This document shows positions 55,067 to 63,587 of a stretch of 64,000 bases of DNA, piece after piece (the first letter of the stretch is position 1; every line of letters begins with the position of its first letter). The translations under genes were made by a program, and so were the position numbers. The notes under the pieces were generated by a model. That model did no database searches. It was not told the DNA's origin and saw nothing but the letters and a program-made list of their open reading frames with translations. The stretch is from JACVRW01 sp963757815 (GTDB lineage Bacteria > Actinomycetota > Thermoleophilia > Solirubrobacterales > Thermoleophilaceae): the NCBI GenBank assembly GCA_963757815.1, contig CAVWSN010000018.1, positions 186,001 to 250,000 on the forward strand, written 5' to 3'.

Positions 55067-55330
55067 ATGTGGACCCCCGGGCCCCTCGAGATCATCGTCG
55101 TCCTCGTAATCGTGCTCGTCATCTTCGGGCCCAAGCGGCTGCCGGACCTCGGCAGGTCGCTCGGGCGCGGGATGCGGGAGTTCAAGGACTCCGTGACCGG
55201 CAAGGACAAGGAGCACGAGGAGATCGAATCCAAGACGGTCGGCGACGACACGCCTGACTCGCCCTCCACGACCGCCAGCACCACGGCGCGCGAGACCGCC
55301 AGCACCACGGCGCGCGAGCAGCAGTCCTAG
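55067..55330 (+). CDS. tatA: Sec-independent translocase protein TatA
   Basis: 87 residues from ATG 55067, with GAAG just upstream; ATG 55055 would add four. One N-terminal helix (PLEIIVVLVIVLVIFGPKRL), the FGPKRLPDLGRSLG hinge and an amphipathic helix (RGMREFKDSV), then an acidic, Ser/Thr-rich tail holding an internal repeat. Forms the Tat pore with TatC 19 bp downstream; no separate TatB is in view. Confidence 0.93.
   Translation: MWTPGPLEIIVVLVIVLVIFGPKRLPDLGRSLGRGMREFKDSVTGKDKEHEEIESKTVGDDTPDSPSTTASTTARETASTTAREQQS
55271..55318 (+). repeat. 24-bp tandem duplication in tatA
   Basis: Two exact 24-bp copies (55271-55294 and 55295-55318) encode TASTTARE twice at the C-terminal tail. Probably a length-variable linker. 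Confidence 0.85.
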
Positions 55331-55349
55331 CGGAGGAGCCGCGTAGGAC

Positions 55350-56117
55350 GTGCGGCGCATTCGCCCGATCGGTCACGAGGACCGGCTCTCGGTCGTCGAG
55401 CATCTCGATGAGCTTCGGACGCGGCTCATCATCTGCGCGGTCGCGTTCGTGGCGGCCTGGGCGCTGACGGCCTGGCAGAACCACGTGGTGCTCGAGATCG
55501 TCAACGCGCCGCTGCCGGACAAGATCCAGCCGATCACGCTGGGACCGGCCGAGGCGTTCTACACGACGCTCACGAACTCGGCCTACGCGGCGCTGCTGAT
55601 CGCGCTGCCGGTGATCCTGTACCAGCTGTACGCGTTCGTGCTGCCGGCCTTCAGCCCGTCCGAGCGGCGTGTGGCCACGCCGCTCCTCATGCTGGTTCCG
55701 GTGCTGTTCATCGCGGGGGTCGTGTTCTGCTACTTCGTCGTGTTGACACCCGCGCTCGACTTCCTGCTCAACTTCAACGCGGACGAGTTCAACACCCAGG
55801 TCCGGGCCCGGGACTACTACTCGTTCGTCACCCTGTTGATGCTCGCGATGGGGATCGGCTTCCAGATCCCGGTCGGGGTGATCGCGGCCTGCAAGCTCGG
55901 CGTGACGAGCCCGGAGAAGCTCAGGGCGGGGCGCCGGTACGCGATCGTGATCATCGCGGTGCTGGCCGCACTGCTGCCGACGCTCGATCCGCTGACGCTG
56001 ATCCTCGAGATGATCCCGCTGATTCTGCTCTACGAGTTGAGCATCTGGCTCGCCTCCGCGCTCGGCCGTCCCTCGCCTGAGGTGGCCGAGCAGGTTGCCT
56101 CGGCCGAAGGGTCGTAG
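55350..56117 (+). CDS. tatC: Sec-independent translocase protein TatC
   Basis: 255 residues from GTG 55350, six helices. VVEHLDELRTRLI at the N-terminus, FYTTLTNSAYAALLIALP and the conserved glutamate after helix 3 are visible. TatC recognises the twin-arginine signal of folded exported proteins such as the Rieske protein QcrA nearby. Tail is short and soluble. Confidence 0.95.
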   Translation: MRRIRPIGHEDRLSVVEHLDELRTRLIICAVAFVAAWALTAWQNHVVLEIVNAPLPDKIQPITLGPAEAFYTTLTNSAYAALLIALPVILYQLYAFVLPAFSPSERRVATPLLMLVPVLFIAGVVFCYFVVLTPALDFLLNFNADEFNTQVRARDYYSFVTLLMLAMGIGFQIPVGVIAACKLGVTSPEKLRAGRRYAIVIIAVLAALLPTLDPLTLILEMIPLILLYELSIWLASALGRPSPEVAEQVASAEGS

Positions 56118-56140
56118 GACCCACTAGCCTTCGGCCTCGC

Positions 56141-56803
56141 ATGCTGTTCGATCTCAGAGGACGGCGGCGCCGTTTGGTGCAGGCCACATACCTCATGCTC
56201 GCCGTCCTACTGGGCGGCGGTCTGGTGCTGTTCGGAATCGGCGGGGACGTCTCCGGCGGCCTGTTCAACGCTTTCGAGGGCGACGGCGGCGGCGGCAACC
56301 CCAACAGCGCGCTCGAGGAGCGAATCGACAAGCAGGAGCAGCGCCTCCAAGCGAACCCCGAGAACACGGCGGTGTTGCAGTCGCTCGTGCGCGACAACTA
56401 TCAGCTCGCGACCGCGCAGCAGGAGTCGGGAACGACGCAGTTCCCGGACGACGCAAAGGACGAGCTGCGCAAGGCGGGCGCCTACTGGGAGCGCTACGTG
56501 GCCGCCGAGAGCGAGAAGCCGAACGCCGACACCGCGCTCTACGCGCTACGGGTGTACGACGTGGGCGCCCTCAACCAGCCCAAGCGGGCGCAGGAGGCGG
56601 CGGCGATCATCGCGGACGCCCAGAACGACCCTTCCGCCTACCTCCAACTCGTGGCCTACGCGGCGCTTGCGGGCGACAAACGCACGGCGGACCTCGCCGC
56701 CCAGAAGGCCGTCGACCTGGCGCCGAAGAGCCAGCGCGAGCAGGTAAAACAGCAGGCGGAGGCGCTCAAGCAACCCCAGCAGGCACAGCAGCCAAGTGGC
56801 TGA
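56141..56803 (+). CDS. Membrane-anchored TPR-like protein
   Basis: 220 residues. N-terminal basic stretch, one membrane helix (LMLAVLLGGGLVLFGIGG), then helical pairs at about residues 58-200 (for example LEERIDKQEQRLQANPENTAVLQSL and AYLQLVAYAALAGDKRTADLAAQKAV) that look like degenerate tetratricopeptide repeats, and a Gln-rich tail. Probably a scaffold at the outer membrane face; function unknown. Separated from tatC by 23 bp. Confidence 0.75.
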   Translation: MLFDLRGRRRRLVQATYLMLAVLLGGGLVLFGIGGDVSGGLFNAFEGDGGGGNPNSALEERIDKQEQRLQANPENTAVLQSLVRDNYQLATAQQESGTTQFPDDAKDELRKAGAYWERYVAAESEKPNADTALYALRVYDVGALNQPKRAQEAAAIIADAQNDPSAYLQLVAYAALAGDKRTADLAAQKAVDLAPKSQREQVKQQAEALKQPQQAQQPSG

Positions 56804-56850
56804 CATAGGCTACGGACTCGCAGCTGGCTCCCCCGTGACCAGGACTAGAC

Positions 56851-56858
56851 AGGGAGAG
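56851..56858 (+). promoter_or_regulatory. Ribosome binding site of the STAS gene
   Basis: AGGGAGAG directly before GTG 56861, supporting the GTG start. Confidence 0.6.
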
Positions 56859-56860
56859 AC

Positions 56861-57220
56861 GTGAACTTCCATATCGAAGACGAGGCGATCGACGACTCCA
56901 CGCACGTAATCGAGCTTGGGGGCGAGGTCGATCTCTACACCGCGCCCGAGTTCAAGGAGCGCATGGTCGAGCTGATCGAGTCGGGGAAGAAGCAGATCGT
57001 CGTCGACCTCTCGAAGGCGACCTTCATCGACTCCACGACGCTCGGCGTGCTCGTGGGCGGTGTCAAGCGCCTCCGTCCTGCCGGGGGCTCGCTCGCACTC
57101 GTGTGCACGGACGACAACATCACGAAGATCTTCGAGATCACCGGCCTCGACCGGGTCTTCCCGATCCACTCCTCCCGCGAGGAGGCGCTGGACGCGGTGG
57201 CGTCAGGCGCCACCGAATAG
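56861..57220 (+). CDS. Anti-anti-sigma factor (STAS domain)
   Basis: 119 residues, SpoIIAA/RsbV class. Single STAS domain with ELGGEVDLYTAPEFKE and the phosphoacceptor Ser58 in FIDSTTLGVLVGGVKRL, exactly the SpoIIAA position. When dephosphorylated such proteins bind an RsbW-type kinase and free a sigma factor. No anti-sigma kinase or sigma gene is beside it in the window, so its partner is elsewhere. Confidence 0.92.
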   Translation: MNFHIEDEAIDDSTHVIELGGEVDLYTAPEFKERMVELIESGKKQIVVDLSKATFIDSTTLGVLVGGVKRLRPAGGSLALVCTDDNITKIFEITGLDRVFPIHSSREEALDAVASGATE

Positions 57221-57276
57221 CACGAGCACGCTCGGCAGACAGCCCGCCAGGCGTCTTCTAGAATCGGCTGCCGCCG

Positions 57277-57349
<73 letters not shown>

Positions 57350-57353
57350 CACC

Positions 57354-57381
57354 GAGAAGCCCGCTCCCGAGCGGGTTTCTC
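57354..57381 (+). terminator. Strong terminator after tRNA-Lys
   Basis: 13-bp stem with one G-T wobble (57354-57366 with 57369-57381) closed by a 2-base loop as written, five bases past the tRNA. Confidence 0.75.
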
Positions 57382-57409
57382 ACGTTTAGGGGGCAGGCGT
57401 CCAACCGCG

Positions 57410-57431
57410 TGGGGCCACCCTTGGGGCCACC
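57410..57431 (+). repeat. Arm-type-like repeat pair 1 (TGGGGCCACC x2)
   Basis: Exact TGGGGCCACC at 57410-57419 and 57422-57431, 12 bp start to start, about 60 bp inside the left end. Confidence 0.6.
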
Positions 57432-57964
57432 GCACCACGAATCAGGCTCCGCGAGCTGGCAGCGCGATCCCCCGCACCGCCCACCCGCCGGCAGGCCCCA
57501 CCCGCCGAGCTCGAGCATCCCTCCGAGCGAGGCAAGCAACCGCCTCGCTCCCGAAGCCCGACCCGGACGTGCACCGCCGCGACGCCGCGCGGAGTCGAGC
57601 ACGTCAAACGACCCACCATCCGCGACCAGCCCATCGCCACCAGGCACCCACCGCACACCACCGAAACCGTCCAGGGGCACGCTCGACCCCCGCTCGACCC
57701 CGCGCGCGATAGCCGACTCGTGCACGCGAGTGGAAGAGGGGTAATGATTTTCGTTACCTCTCGTCGCCCACGGTGTCGCGCGATCGGCTTCAGTTGTCGC
57801 TATGCAGAATCCTCCCTTGTGGCATACGGGGCTCTCGGACCCGGCAAGCGGTCGCCCAGCTGGTGGGCGAGCCCACAGCCCGACGCCCCCGAGCCCTGCG
57901 ACGCACTTATTTCGGATCTGTTAGTCGGCGCGCAACCCCGCTCCTAGTGCGGGGTCACGGAGGG

Positions 57965-57985
57965 TGGGGCCACCGCGGGGCCACC
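57965..57985 (+). repeat. Arm-type-like repeat pair 2
   Basis: TGGGGCCACC at 57965-57974 and CGGGGCCACC at 57976-57985, 11 bp start to start. Confidence 0.55.
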
Positions 57986-58390
57986 CGCGCGGCGGGCGGA
58001 GTGAGCGTCCGGACGCCGGCTCGACTCCGGACGTGGGCCTCGCGCCGGGACCCGCGCCTACCCGATCCCTCCGGACGGGACCGGGGATCTCGCGACGGCG
58101 TCGAGCTCGAGCACCCAGCTCCGGAGGTCTACGTCGCTCCCGAGCGCACGGCCTCCGGAGCGCACGGTGCCCGGCTCGTATCCCATCCACCCCTTGTGTC
58201 CTGACCAGCACACAGCTGCGGCCTCTGCTTCGCACACTCCACGCGCGCCGACAGAGCCACCAGAGAGACGACGAGCGCAGGGCTCGGACGCTGCAACTTC
58301 AGGTTCTTCATGGAATCCCCAATCGGACGCGCTGTGGCCGGGGCCGGCAGCTGGTTGGCAGGGAGATGTGCTGCTGAAGCACACCTCAAC

Positions 58391-58435
58391 CCGCTGACAT
58401 TCCGCTGACGTCTCGCTGACGCGCTCTCGTCAGCG
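58391..58435 (+). promoter_or_regulatory. Three phased 11-bp direct repeats plus inverted copy upstream of the hybrid kinase
   Basis: CGCTGAC at 58392, 58403 and 58414, exactly 11 bp apart, followed by the inverted copy CGTCAGCG at 58428-58435, which forms an 8-bp stem with 58414-58421. OmpR/PhoB-family regulators bind 11-bp direct repeats, so a phosphate-type or other response-regulator operator is plausible. The repeats end just before the possible starts of the kinase gene. Confidence 0.5.
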
Positions 58436-58437
58436 AG

Positions 58438-61400
58438 TTGAACGGCATGTCGTCGCTCGTCGGATGCAAGACCGTGCGTCTCCTCGCAGGCGCGGCTTGG
58501 AACATGGACGGCCAGCGGTTACGCTGGATCCGAGCGTCCCGGGAGAATGCGGTGGCCCAGGCCGACCAGCAGCTGCTTGACCACAGGCTTCAGGCCTTCA
58601 TCGATCAGGGCCCGCTGACTGTCTACGTCTACCGGCCCGAAGGCCCGGGCCCGAACGCGTACATGAGCCCCCAGCTCGAGGCGATCCTCGGCTACACCGC
58701 CGAGGAGTGGACTGCGGACCCGGATCTCTTCAGCAAGGTCCTCCACCCGGACGACCGCGACTGGGTGCTCGCCGAGCAGCGAAGAACGCAGGAGGCGGGC
58801 GAGCCCTTCCGCGCCGAGTACCGGATGATGACCCGCGACGGGCGCGTCCTCTGGTTCCTCGACGAGGCGCACGAGGTCGCCGGCCGAGAGGGCGAGCCGG
58901 CGTACCACTACGGCTACCTCGTCGAGATCACCGAACGCAAGGAGCTCGAGGAGGCGGTCCGCGCGGCCGAGGTGCGCTTTCGCGCTCTCGTGGAGCAGCT
59001 GCCGCTCGCCATCTACGTCGACCGGCTCGACGAGCTCAGCTCGAACGTCTACACGAGCCCTCAGATCGAGCGCATGATCGGCTACACGGCCGAGCAGTGG
59101 GCGGCCGAGGGCGATCTGTTCGTCAGGCTCCTGCACCCGGCGGATCGCGATCGTGTCTTGCGCGATCACGAGCGCACGCGCACCACCGGTGCGCCCCTCC
59201 GCACCGAGTACCGGCTGATCACGGCGGACGGGCGCGTGGTTTGGGTCCGGGACGAGGCCGTCGTGGTCAGTTACCGGGATGGCGACGAGCCCCTCCTCCA
59301 GGGGTTCTTGGAGGACGTCACCGAGCGAAAGGCAGCCGACCAGGCGCTGCTCGACAGCCAGGCCGAGCTCGCCCGGCAAAAGGCGTACTACCAGGAGCTC
59401 CACCGGCTGAGCCCGGTCGCGATCGTCACGCTCGACAGGGACAACCGCGTCCTGTCCTGGAACCCTGCGGCCGAGCGGCTGTTTGGCTATGCGCAGGGGG
59501 AGGCCATCGACCGGCCGCTGGCCGATCTGCTGTTCCCGACCGAGGACTTGCGGGAGGAGAGCAGGGCGGTCCAGCGTCAGGCGGAGGATCACGGCCTCGC
59601 GCACGTAATCGCCCGGCGGGCGCGCAAGGACGGCGTGCTCGTCGACGTCGAGATCCTGACGGTGCCGCTCGTGGTCGACGGTGAGCGAACCGGGTTTCTC
59701 TTGCTCTACCACGACATCACCGAGCTTCACCGCGCGCGCGAGGACGCCGAGGCGGCGAACCAGGCGAAGAGCGCTTTCCTCGCGACGATGAGCCACGAGA
59801 TCCGGACGCCGCTGAACGCGGTGATCGGGATGGGCGGGCTGCTGCTGGACACCGAGCTCACCGACGAGCAACGCGATTTCGCCGAGGTGATCCGCACGAG
59901 TGGGGACGCCCTGATGCGGGTCATCGACGACATCCTCGACTTCTCGAAGATCGAGGCAGGGAAGCTCGAGCTCGAGGAGCACGCCCTGGAGGTGCGCGCG
60001 TGTGCCGAGAGCGCGCTCGATCTCGTCGCCGTGGCTGCCTCCAAGAAGGAGATCGAGCTGGGGTGCCTCGTGGACGACGACGTGCCGGCCGCGATCGTCG
60101 GCGACGCGACGCGGCTGCGGCAGGCGCTTGGCAACCTGCTCGCGAACGCAGTCAAGTTCACCGAAGCCGGGGAGGTCGTCCTCGCCGTCACGGCCGGGGA
60201 CGCCGGCGGCGACCTGCGGCGGGTGCGCTTCTCCGTCCGGGATACCGGCATCGGGATTCCGGCGGAGCAGATGCACCGCCTGTTCGAGTCGTTCAGCCAG
60301 GTGGACGCCTCCACGACAAGGCGCTATGGCGGCACCGGGCTGGGTCTTGCGATCTCGAAGCGGCTGGCGGACCTCATGGGTGGCGCGCTCTCGGTGGAGA
60401 GCGAGGAGGGCCGGGGCTCGACGTTCCAGTTCGAGATCGTCGCGCGAGAGGCCGCCGCGCCGCCGCGTCCGGCGCGCGACGAGGCTCCGCTCGCGGGCAA
60501 GCGTCTGCTGCTCGTCGACGACAACGCCACGAACCGGGAGATCGTCAGGCGCCTCGCGGAGTCGTGGGAGATGCTCGTGGAGGTCATCGAGCGGCCTACG
60601 GACGCGCTGGCTCGCGTCCGCCGCGGCGATCCATTCGACGTCGCCGTGCTCGACATGCAGATGCCCGAAATGGACGGCCTCGAGCTTGCGCGCGAGATCC
60701 GCCGCTACCGGGACCAGAACGCCCTGCCGCTCCTGCTCCTCACGTCGATGGGCCGTCTGGCCGAGGCACGCGGGACAAGCGAGTTCGCGGCGCAGCTCGT
60801 GAAGCCGGTCAAGAGCTCGCAGCTGTATGACGCGCTCGTGGGGGTGCTCGCCGCCGGCACGGCACCGGATTCCGCGCCCGGCCGCCGCGAGGATGGCGCG
60901 AGATCCGCCGTGGCGGACCTGCGCCTGCTGGTGGCCGAGGACAACGCGGTCAACAGGCAGCTGGCTCTCGCGCTGCTCAGAAGGCTCGGCTACGACGCCG
61001 ACGTCGTCGAAAACGGGCGCGAGGTGCTCGATGCCCTCGAGCGCGAGAGGTACGACGTCGTGCTGATGGACGTCCAGATGCCCGAGCTGGACGGTCTCGA
61101 CGCCTCCCGTCGGATCTGCGAGCGCTGGCCTCCGGGGGTCCGCCCCCGCATCATCGCCATGACGGCGAACGTGAGGCCCGAGGATCGCGAAGCGTGCTTC
61201 GCGGCCGGGATGGACGATTACCTGGCCAAGCCAATTCGCCCTGACGAGCTGGCGCGGGCGCTGCGCCATGTCCGCCCCCTACGGGAGAGGGCCGAAGCGA
61301 GTTCGGATGACGCCGGCGTCACGCTCGCGGCGGCCGCACTCGAGAAGCTGAGGGAGCTCGGCGGGGACGACTTCCTCGGGGAGCTGATCGACACATTTCT

Positions 61401-61659
61401 CGCGGACGCGCCGAGCCTGCTGGCGACGCTACGGCGAGCCCTCGAGCAGGACGAGGCGGACGAGGCCCGGCGAGCGGCGCACACGCTGAAGTCGAACGGC
61501 GCGACCTTCGGCGCCGAGGACTTCTCGGAGCTCTGCCGCGAGCTCGAAGCGCGCGCCAAGGCCGGCCGGCTGGCAGGCGCCGAGCAGCTCGTGGATCGAA
61601 TCGACGAGGAGTACGCGCGGCTGCAGGAGGCTCTGGCGGCCCTACGAGCCCCGCCCTGA
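58438..61659 (+). CDS. Hybrid histidine kinase (PAS x3, HisKA, HATPase, REC x2, HPt)
   Basis: 1073 residues in the longest reading (TTG 58438; ATG 58447 or 58504 are likely real starts given the repeats just upstream). Order: three PAS domains (about 45-165, 170-300, 315-440; the first two are duplicates, both with YTAEEW/YTAEQW and HPDDRD/HPADRD), HisKA with His453 in MSHEIRTPLNAV, ATPase with NLLANAVKF and DTGIGIP, REC1 (Asp739), REC2 (Asp878) and an HPt domain with His1015 in AHTLKSNGATFG. No transmembrane helix, so a cytoplasmic sensor. Everything for a phosphorelay is in one chain. It ends 18 bp into the convergent cyclase gene. Confidence 0.9.
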   Translation: MNGMSSLVGCKTVRLLAGAAWNMDGQRLRWIRASRENAVAQADQQLLDHRLQAFIDQGPLTVYVYRPEGPGPNAYMSPQLEAILGYTAEEWTADPDLFSKVLHPDDRDWVLAEQRRTQEAGEPFRAEYRMMTRDGRVLWFLDEAHEVAGREGEPAYHYGYLVEITERKELEEAVRAAEVRFRALVEQLPLAIYVDRLDELSSNVYTSPQIERMIGYTAEQWAAEGDLFVRLLHPADRDRVLRDHERTRTTGAPLRTEYRLITADGRVVWVRDEAVVVSYRDGDEPLLQGFLEDVTERKAADQALLDSQAELARQKAYYQELHRLSPVAIVTLDRDNRVLSWNPAAERLFGYAQGEAIDRPLADLLFPTEDLREESRAVQRQAEDHGLAHVIARRARKDGVLVDVEILTVPLVVDGERTGFLLLYHDITELHRAREDAEAANQAKSAFLATMSHEIRTPLNAVIGMGGLLLDTELTDEQRDFAEVIRTSGDALMRVIDDILDFSKIEAGKLELEEHALEVRACAESALDLVAVAASKKEIELGCLVDDDVPAAIVGDATRLRQALGNLLANAVKFTEAGEVVLAVTAGDAGGDLRRVRFSVRDTGIGIPAEQMHRLFESFSQVDASTTRRYGGTGLGLAISKRLADLMGGALSVESEEGRGSTFQFEIVAREAAAPPRPARDEAPLAGKRLLLVDDNATNREIVRRLAESWEMLVEVIERPTDALARVRRGDPFDVAVLDMQMPEMDGLELAREIRRYRDQNALPLLLLTSMGRLAEARGTSEFAAQLVKPVKSSQLYDALVGVLAAGTAPDSAPGRREDGARSAVADLRLLVAEDNAVNRQLALALLRRLGYDADVVENGREVLDALERERYDVVLMDVQMPELDGLDASRRICERWPPGVRPRIIAMTANVRPEDREACFAAGMDDYLAKPIRPDELARALRHVRPLRERAEASSDDAGVTLAAAALEKLRELGGDDFLGELIDTFLADAPSLLATLRRALEQDEADEARRAAHTLKSNGATFGAEDFSELCRELEARAKAGRLAGAEQLVDRIDEEYARLQEALAALRAPP

Positions 61660-62703
61660 GAGCGTCCACAGCGCGACCGGCGACTTCCTCCCGCGGACCT
61701 CGAAGTCACCTAGAAATTTCAGGTCGTCCGGTGGCCGCAGCAGCGCTTGGCGGGTCGACTGAGCGACGAGGATCGGGCTCCCCACGGTCTTCGTCATGCC
61801 CTCGATACGCGAGCCGGTGTTCACGGTGTCCCCGCTCACGGCGTACTCGAGCCGGCGGGGCGACCCGACGTTGCCGGACATGAACGGCCCGCTATTGAGG
61901 CCCACACCCAAACGGATCTCTTGCCCGACTCCTTCTTCGCGCAGCCACTCGTTGAAGCGCGGGAGACGCACGTCGACGATGTCGCGCGCGGTGGCGAGCG
62001 CGCGGTCCGCGTGATCCTCGACCTCGATGGGTGCGCCGAAGACGGCGAGGAAGCCGTCCCCGTGATACGAGACGAGGGTGCCCCCGTGCTCGAGGATCGA
62101 GTCGCTCGTCTCGTCGAAGTACTTGTTCAGCGTCTCGATCACGAGCTCCGGCGGACGCACCTCCGAGAAGGCCGTGAAGCCACGGAGGTCCGTGAACACC
62201 ACGGTTCCGACGCTTCGCACGCCGCCGAGCCGGAGGTCCTCGTCGGTTCGCTCGAGCACGTCGTCGACGACCTGCTCGGGGAGAAACCGCGAAAAGACGT
62301 CGCGGACACGCGCACGCTCGACGTCATGAAGCCGCTTCTTCGTGAGGCCCGCGTTGATCCTGGCTCGCAGGATCACCGGATTGAACGGCTTCGCGAGGTA
62401 GTCGTCGGCGCCGATCTCGATGCAATGGACGACGCTGTCGATCTCGTCGACTGCCGAGATCATGATCACCGGGATGTGGTGAGCATCGGGCGTCTCCTTG
62501 AGACGCCGGAGGACCGACACGCCGTCGAGCTCCGGCATGACGATGTCGAGCAGGACTACATCGGACGGCTCCTCCGCGAACAGCTCCAGTGCCTGGGTGC
62601 CATTCTCCGCGGCGCGGACATCGTGCCCATCCTGCTCGAGCAGGCGAATGAGCAGCTTGCGGCTAACCGAGTCGTCGTCCGCAATGAGTATCGATGCTCC
62701 CAC
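61642..62703 (-). CDS. Response regulator with class III adenylate/guanylate cyclase output
   Basis: 353 residues from GTG 62703. REC domain with ILIADDDS and phosphoacceptor Asp53 in LLDIVMPELDG; a short linker; a class III cyclase domain with VVFTDLRGFT (metal Asp), YHGDGFLAVFG and SGDTVNTGSRIEGM (transition-state Asn/Arg). Whether it makes cAMP or cGMP depends on specificity residues that cannot be judged by eye. Tail-to-tail with the hybrid kinase, whose HPt could phosphorylate it (inference). Confidence 0.9.
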   Translation of the reverse strand: MGASILIADDDSVSRKLLIRLLEQDGHDVRAAENGTQALELFAEEPSDVVLLDIVMPELDGVSVLRRLKETPDAHHIPVIMISAVDEIDSVVHCIEIGADDYLAKPFNPVILRARINAGLTKKRLHDVERARVRDVFSRFLPEQVVDDVLERTDEDLRLGGVRSVGTVVFTDLRGFTAFSEVRPPELVIETLNKYFDETSDSILEHGGTLVSYHGDGFLAVFGAPIEVEDHADRALATARDIVDVRLPRFNEWLREEGVGQEIRLGVGLNSGPFMSGNVGSPRRLEYAVSGDTVNTGSRIEGMTKTVGSPILVAQSTRQALLRPPDDLKFLGDFEVRGRKSPVALWTLSGRGS

Positions 62704-62798
62704 CAGACCACCATAACTCGCTGGACCCGCCCATCTGGGTCCGCGCACGCCCGTCGACGGGGACCGCTCACGAGCCAGGCTTCCCTCACGGCGCAGAT

Positions 62799-62818
62799 CG
62801 GGCCAACAGCGGGCCAAC
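62799..62818 (+). repeat. CGGGCCAAC direct repeat pair
   Basis: Two exact CGGGCCAAC copies 11 bp apart; 7 of 9 bases match the TGGGGCCACC arm-type repeat. Possibly a second, older recombinase arm. Confidence 0.4.
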
Positions 62819-63287
62819 CGACGAGCCCGTCAACGGGTCCTTGGGCCTGCTCGACATGACGCCCTACGGCCGCGGCGAGGCGTGGGAGGACAACCCCGAG
62901 GGCTGGCCCGTGATCGGCGATGTCCGCGAGGGTCACCCGTCCGAGGCCCGAGTGCCCGGCCCGTTTCTCGTCCTCACCTTGTTGCACCTGACCAGCACAG
63001 CTGCCGCGTCTGCGCCGCACCCGCGCACGCCCGCGAGAGTCATACCGGTCAAGCCCGTGCACGTGACCCGGCACGGCTAGGGGGCGGCCACCCCCGGAGG
63101 GGGTGGCGGGAACGCCGCCAGCGGGCGGCCCTACAGTCCACTGCCCGGTCCGACATTTTCCGCTTTGGTTGACGTGTCGTAACGGCCTGCGGGGCGGTGG
63201 TGGCGCCGCTCGATATCGAGCCGGGGATGCTGGGTGCACTGCGTCGCCCGAGGCGAGGGCTCTGCGCCCGCGATTGGTTACCAAAAT

Positions 63288-63318
63288 GAGAAGGGCCCGC
63301 ACTGTGGCGGGCCTTCTC
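63288..63318 (-). terminator. Rho-independent terminator of the truncated minus-strand gene
   Basis: 12-13-bp stem with one bulged base (63288-63300 with 63307-63318), 6-base loop; on the minus strand it is followed by ATTTTGG. Lies 75 bp past the stop at 63393. Confidence 0.7.
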
Positions 63319-63392
63319 TGAACTTACGTGGTTGACGAGACTGATGGCGGGCCAGCCGTAGCCAGCCCGTCCCATCGTGCGTGTGTGTCTAC

Positions 63393-63587
63393 TTAGAGGA
63401 CCGGCGTGTTCGGCAGGTCGTGACCGTTGACCTTCAGGCCACCGGTAACCGTGACGTACTGTTGGGGGGTGCCGACGTTCATGAAGGGGAAGGAACCCTC
63501 CGGGCATGCGGTATCGGTCAACGCGGCCTGGCCCGTGCTGGTGAATCCGGTGGACTTGCCGGTCAGGTCCCCCTCCGACGCAGGCAC
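63393..63587 (-). pseudogene. 3' fragment of an unidentified gene
   Basis: Up to 64 codons in frame, ending at a stop followed by its own terminator. The peptide (TDTACPEGSFPFMNV, TVTGGLKVNGHDLPNT) has ordinary composition and one cysteine, unlike shadow frames; it looks like the end of a secreted or structural protein. Upstream the frame runs into a stop near the integrase start, so the 5' part is missing. Confidence 0.45.

Larger units (their letters stand above)
57382..58437. other. 1.05 kb without a convincing gene, left arm of the putative element
   Basis: Open frames here have poor, arginine/proline-rich composition typical of noncoding high-GC DNA. The visible structure is two pairs of TGGGGCCACC-type repeats (57410-57431 and 57965-57985), a 7-bp hairpin at 57935-57955 and the phased repeats at 58391-58435. 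The region may hold a decayed gene, but none is recognisable. Confidence 0.6.
62704..63392. other. 0.7 kb without a convincing gene
   Basis: Between the cyclase and a truncated minus-strand gene. Holds a pair of CGGGCCAAC repeats 11 bp apart (62799-62807 and 62810-62818) and a terminator at 63288-63318. The frame at 62694-63080 contains ADRANSGPTDEP, reminiscent of integrase C-terminal tails, but otherwise looks noncoding. Confidence 0.5.

Noticed and set aside
57382..58437. Possible CRISPR array from recurring GGGGCC motifs
   Set aside because: Repeats are 10 bp, in isolated pairs, with no regular spacers and no cas genes.
58507..61269. Long minus frame opposite the hybrid kinase (58519-61269)
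   Set aside because: Antisense to a gene with full catalytic motifs; biased composition.
62694..63080. 128-codon plus frame
   Set aside because: Proline/histidine-rich, no family resemblance apart from one short integrase-like stretch; treated as noncoding.
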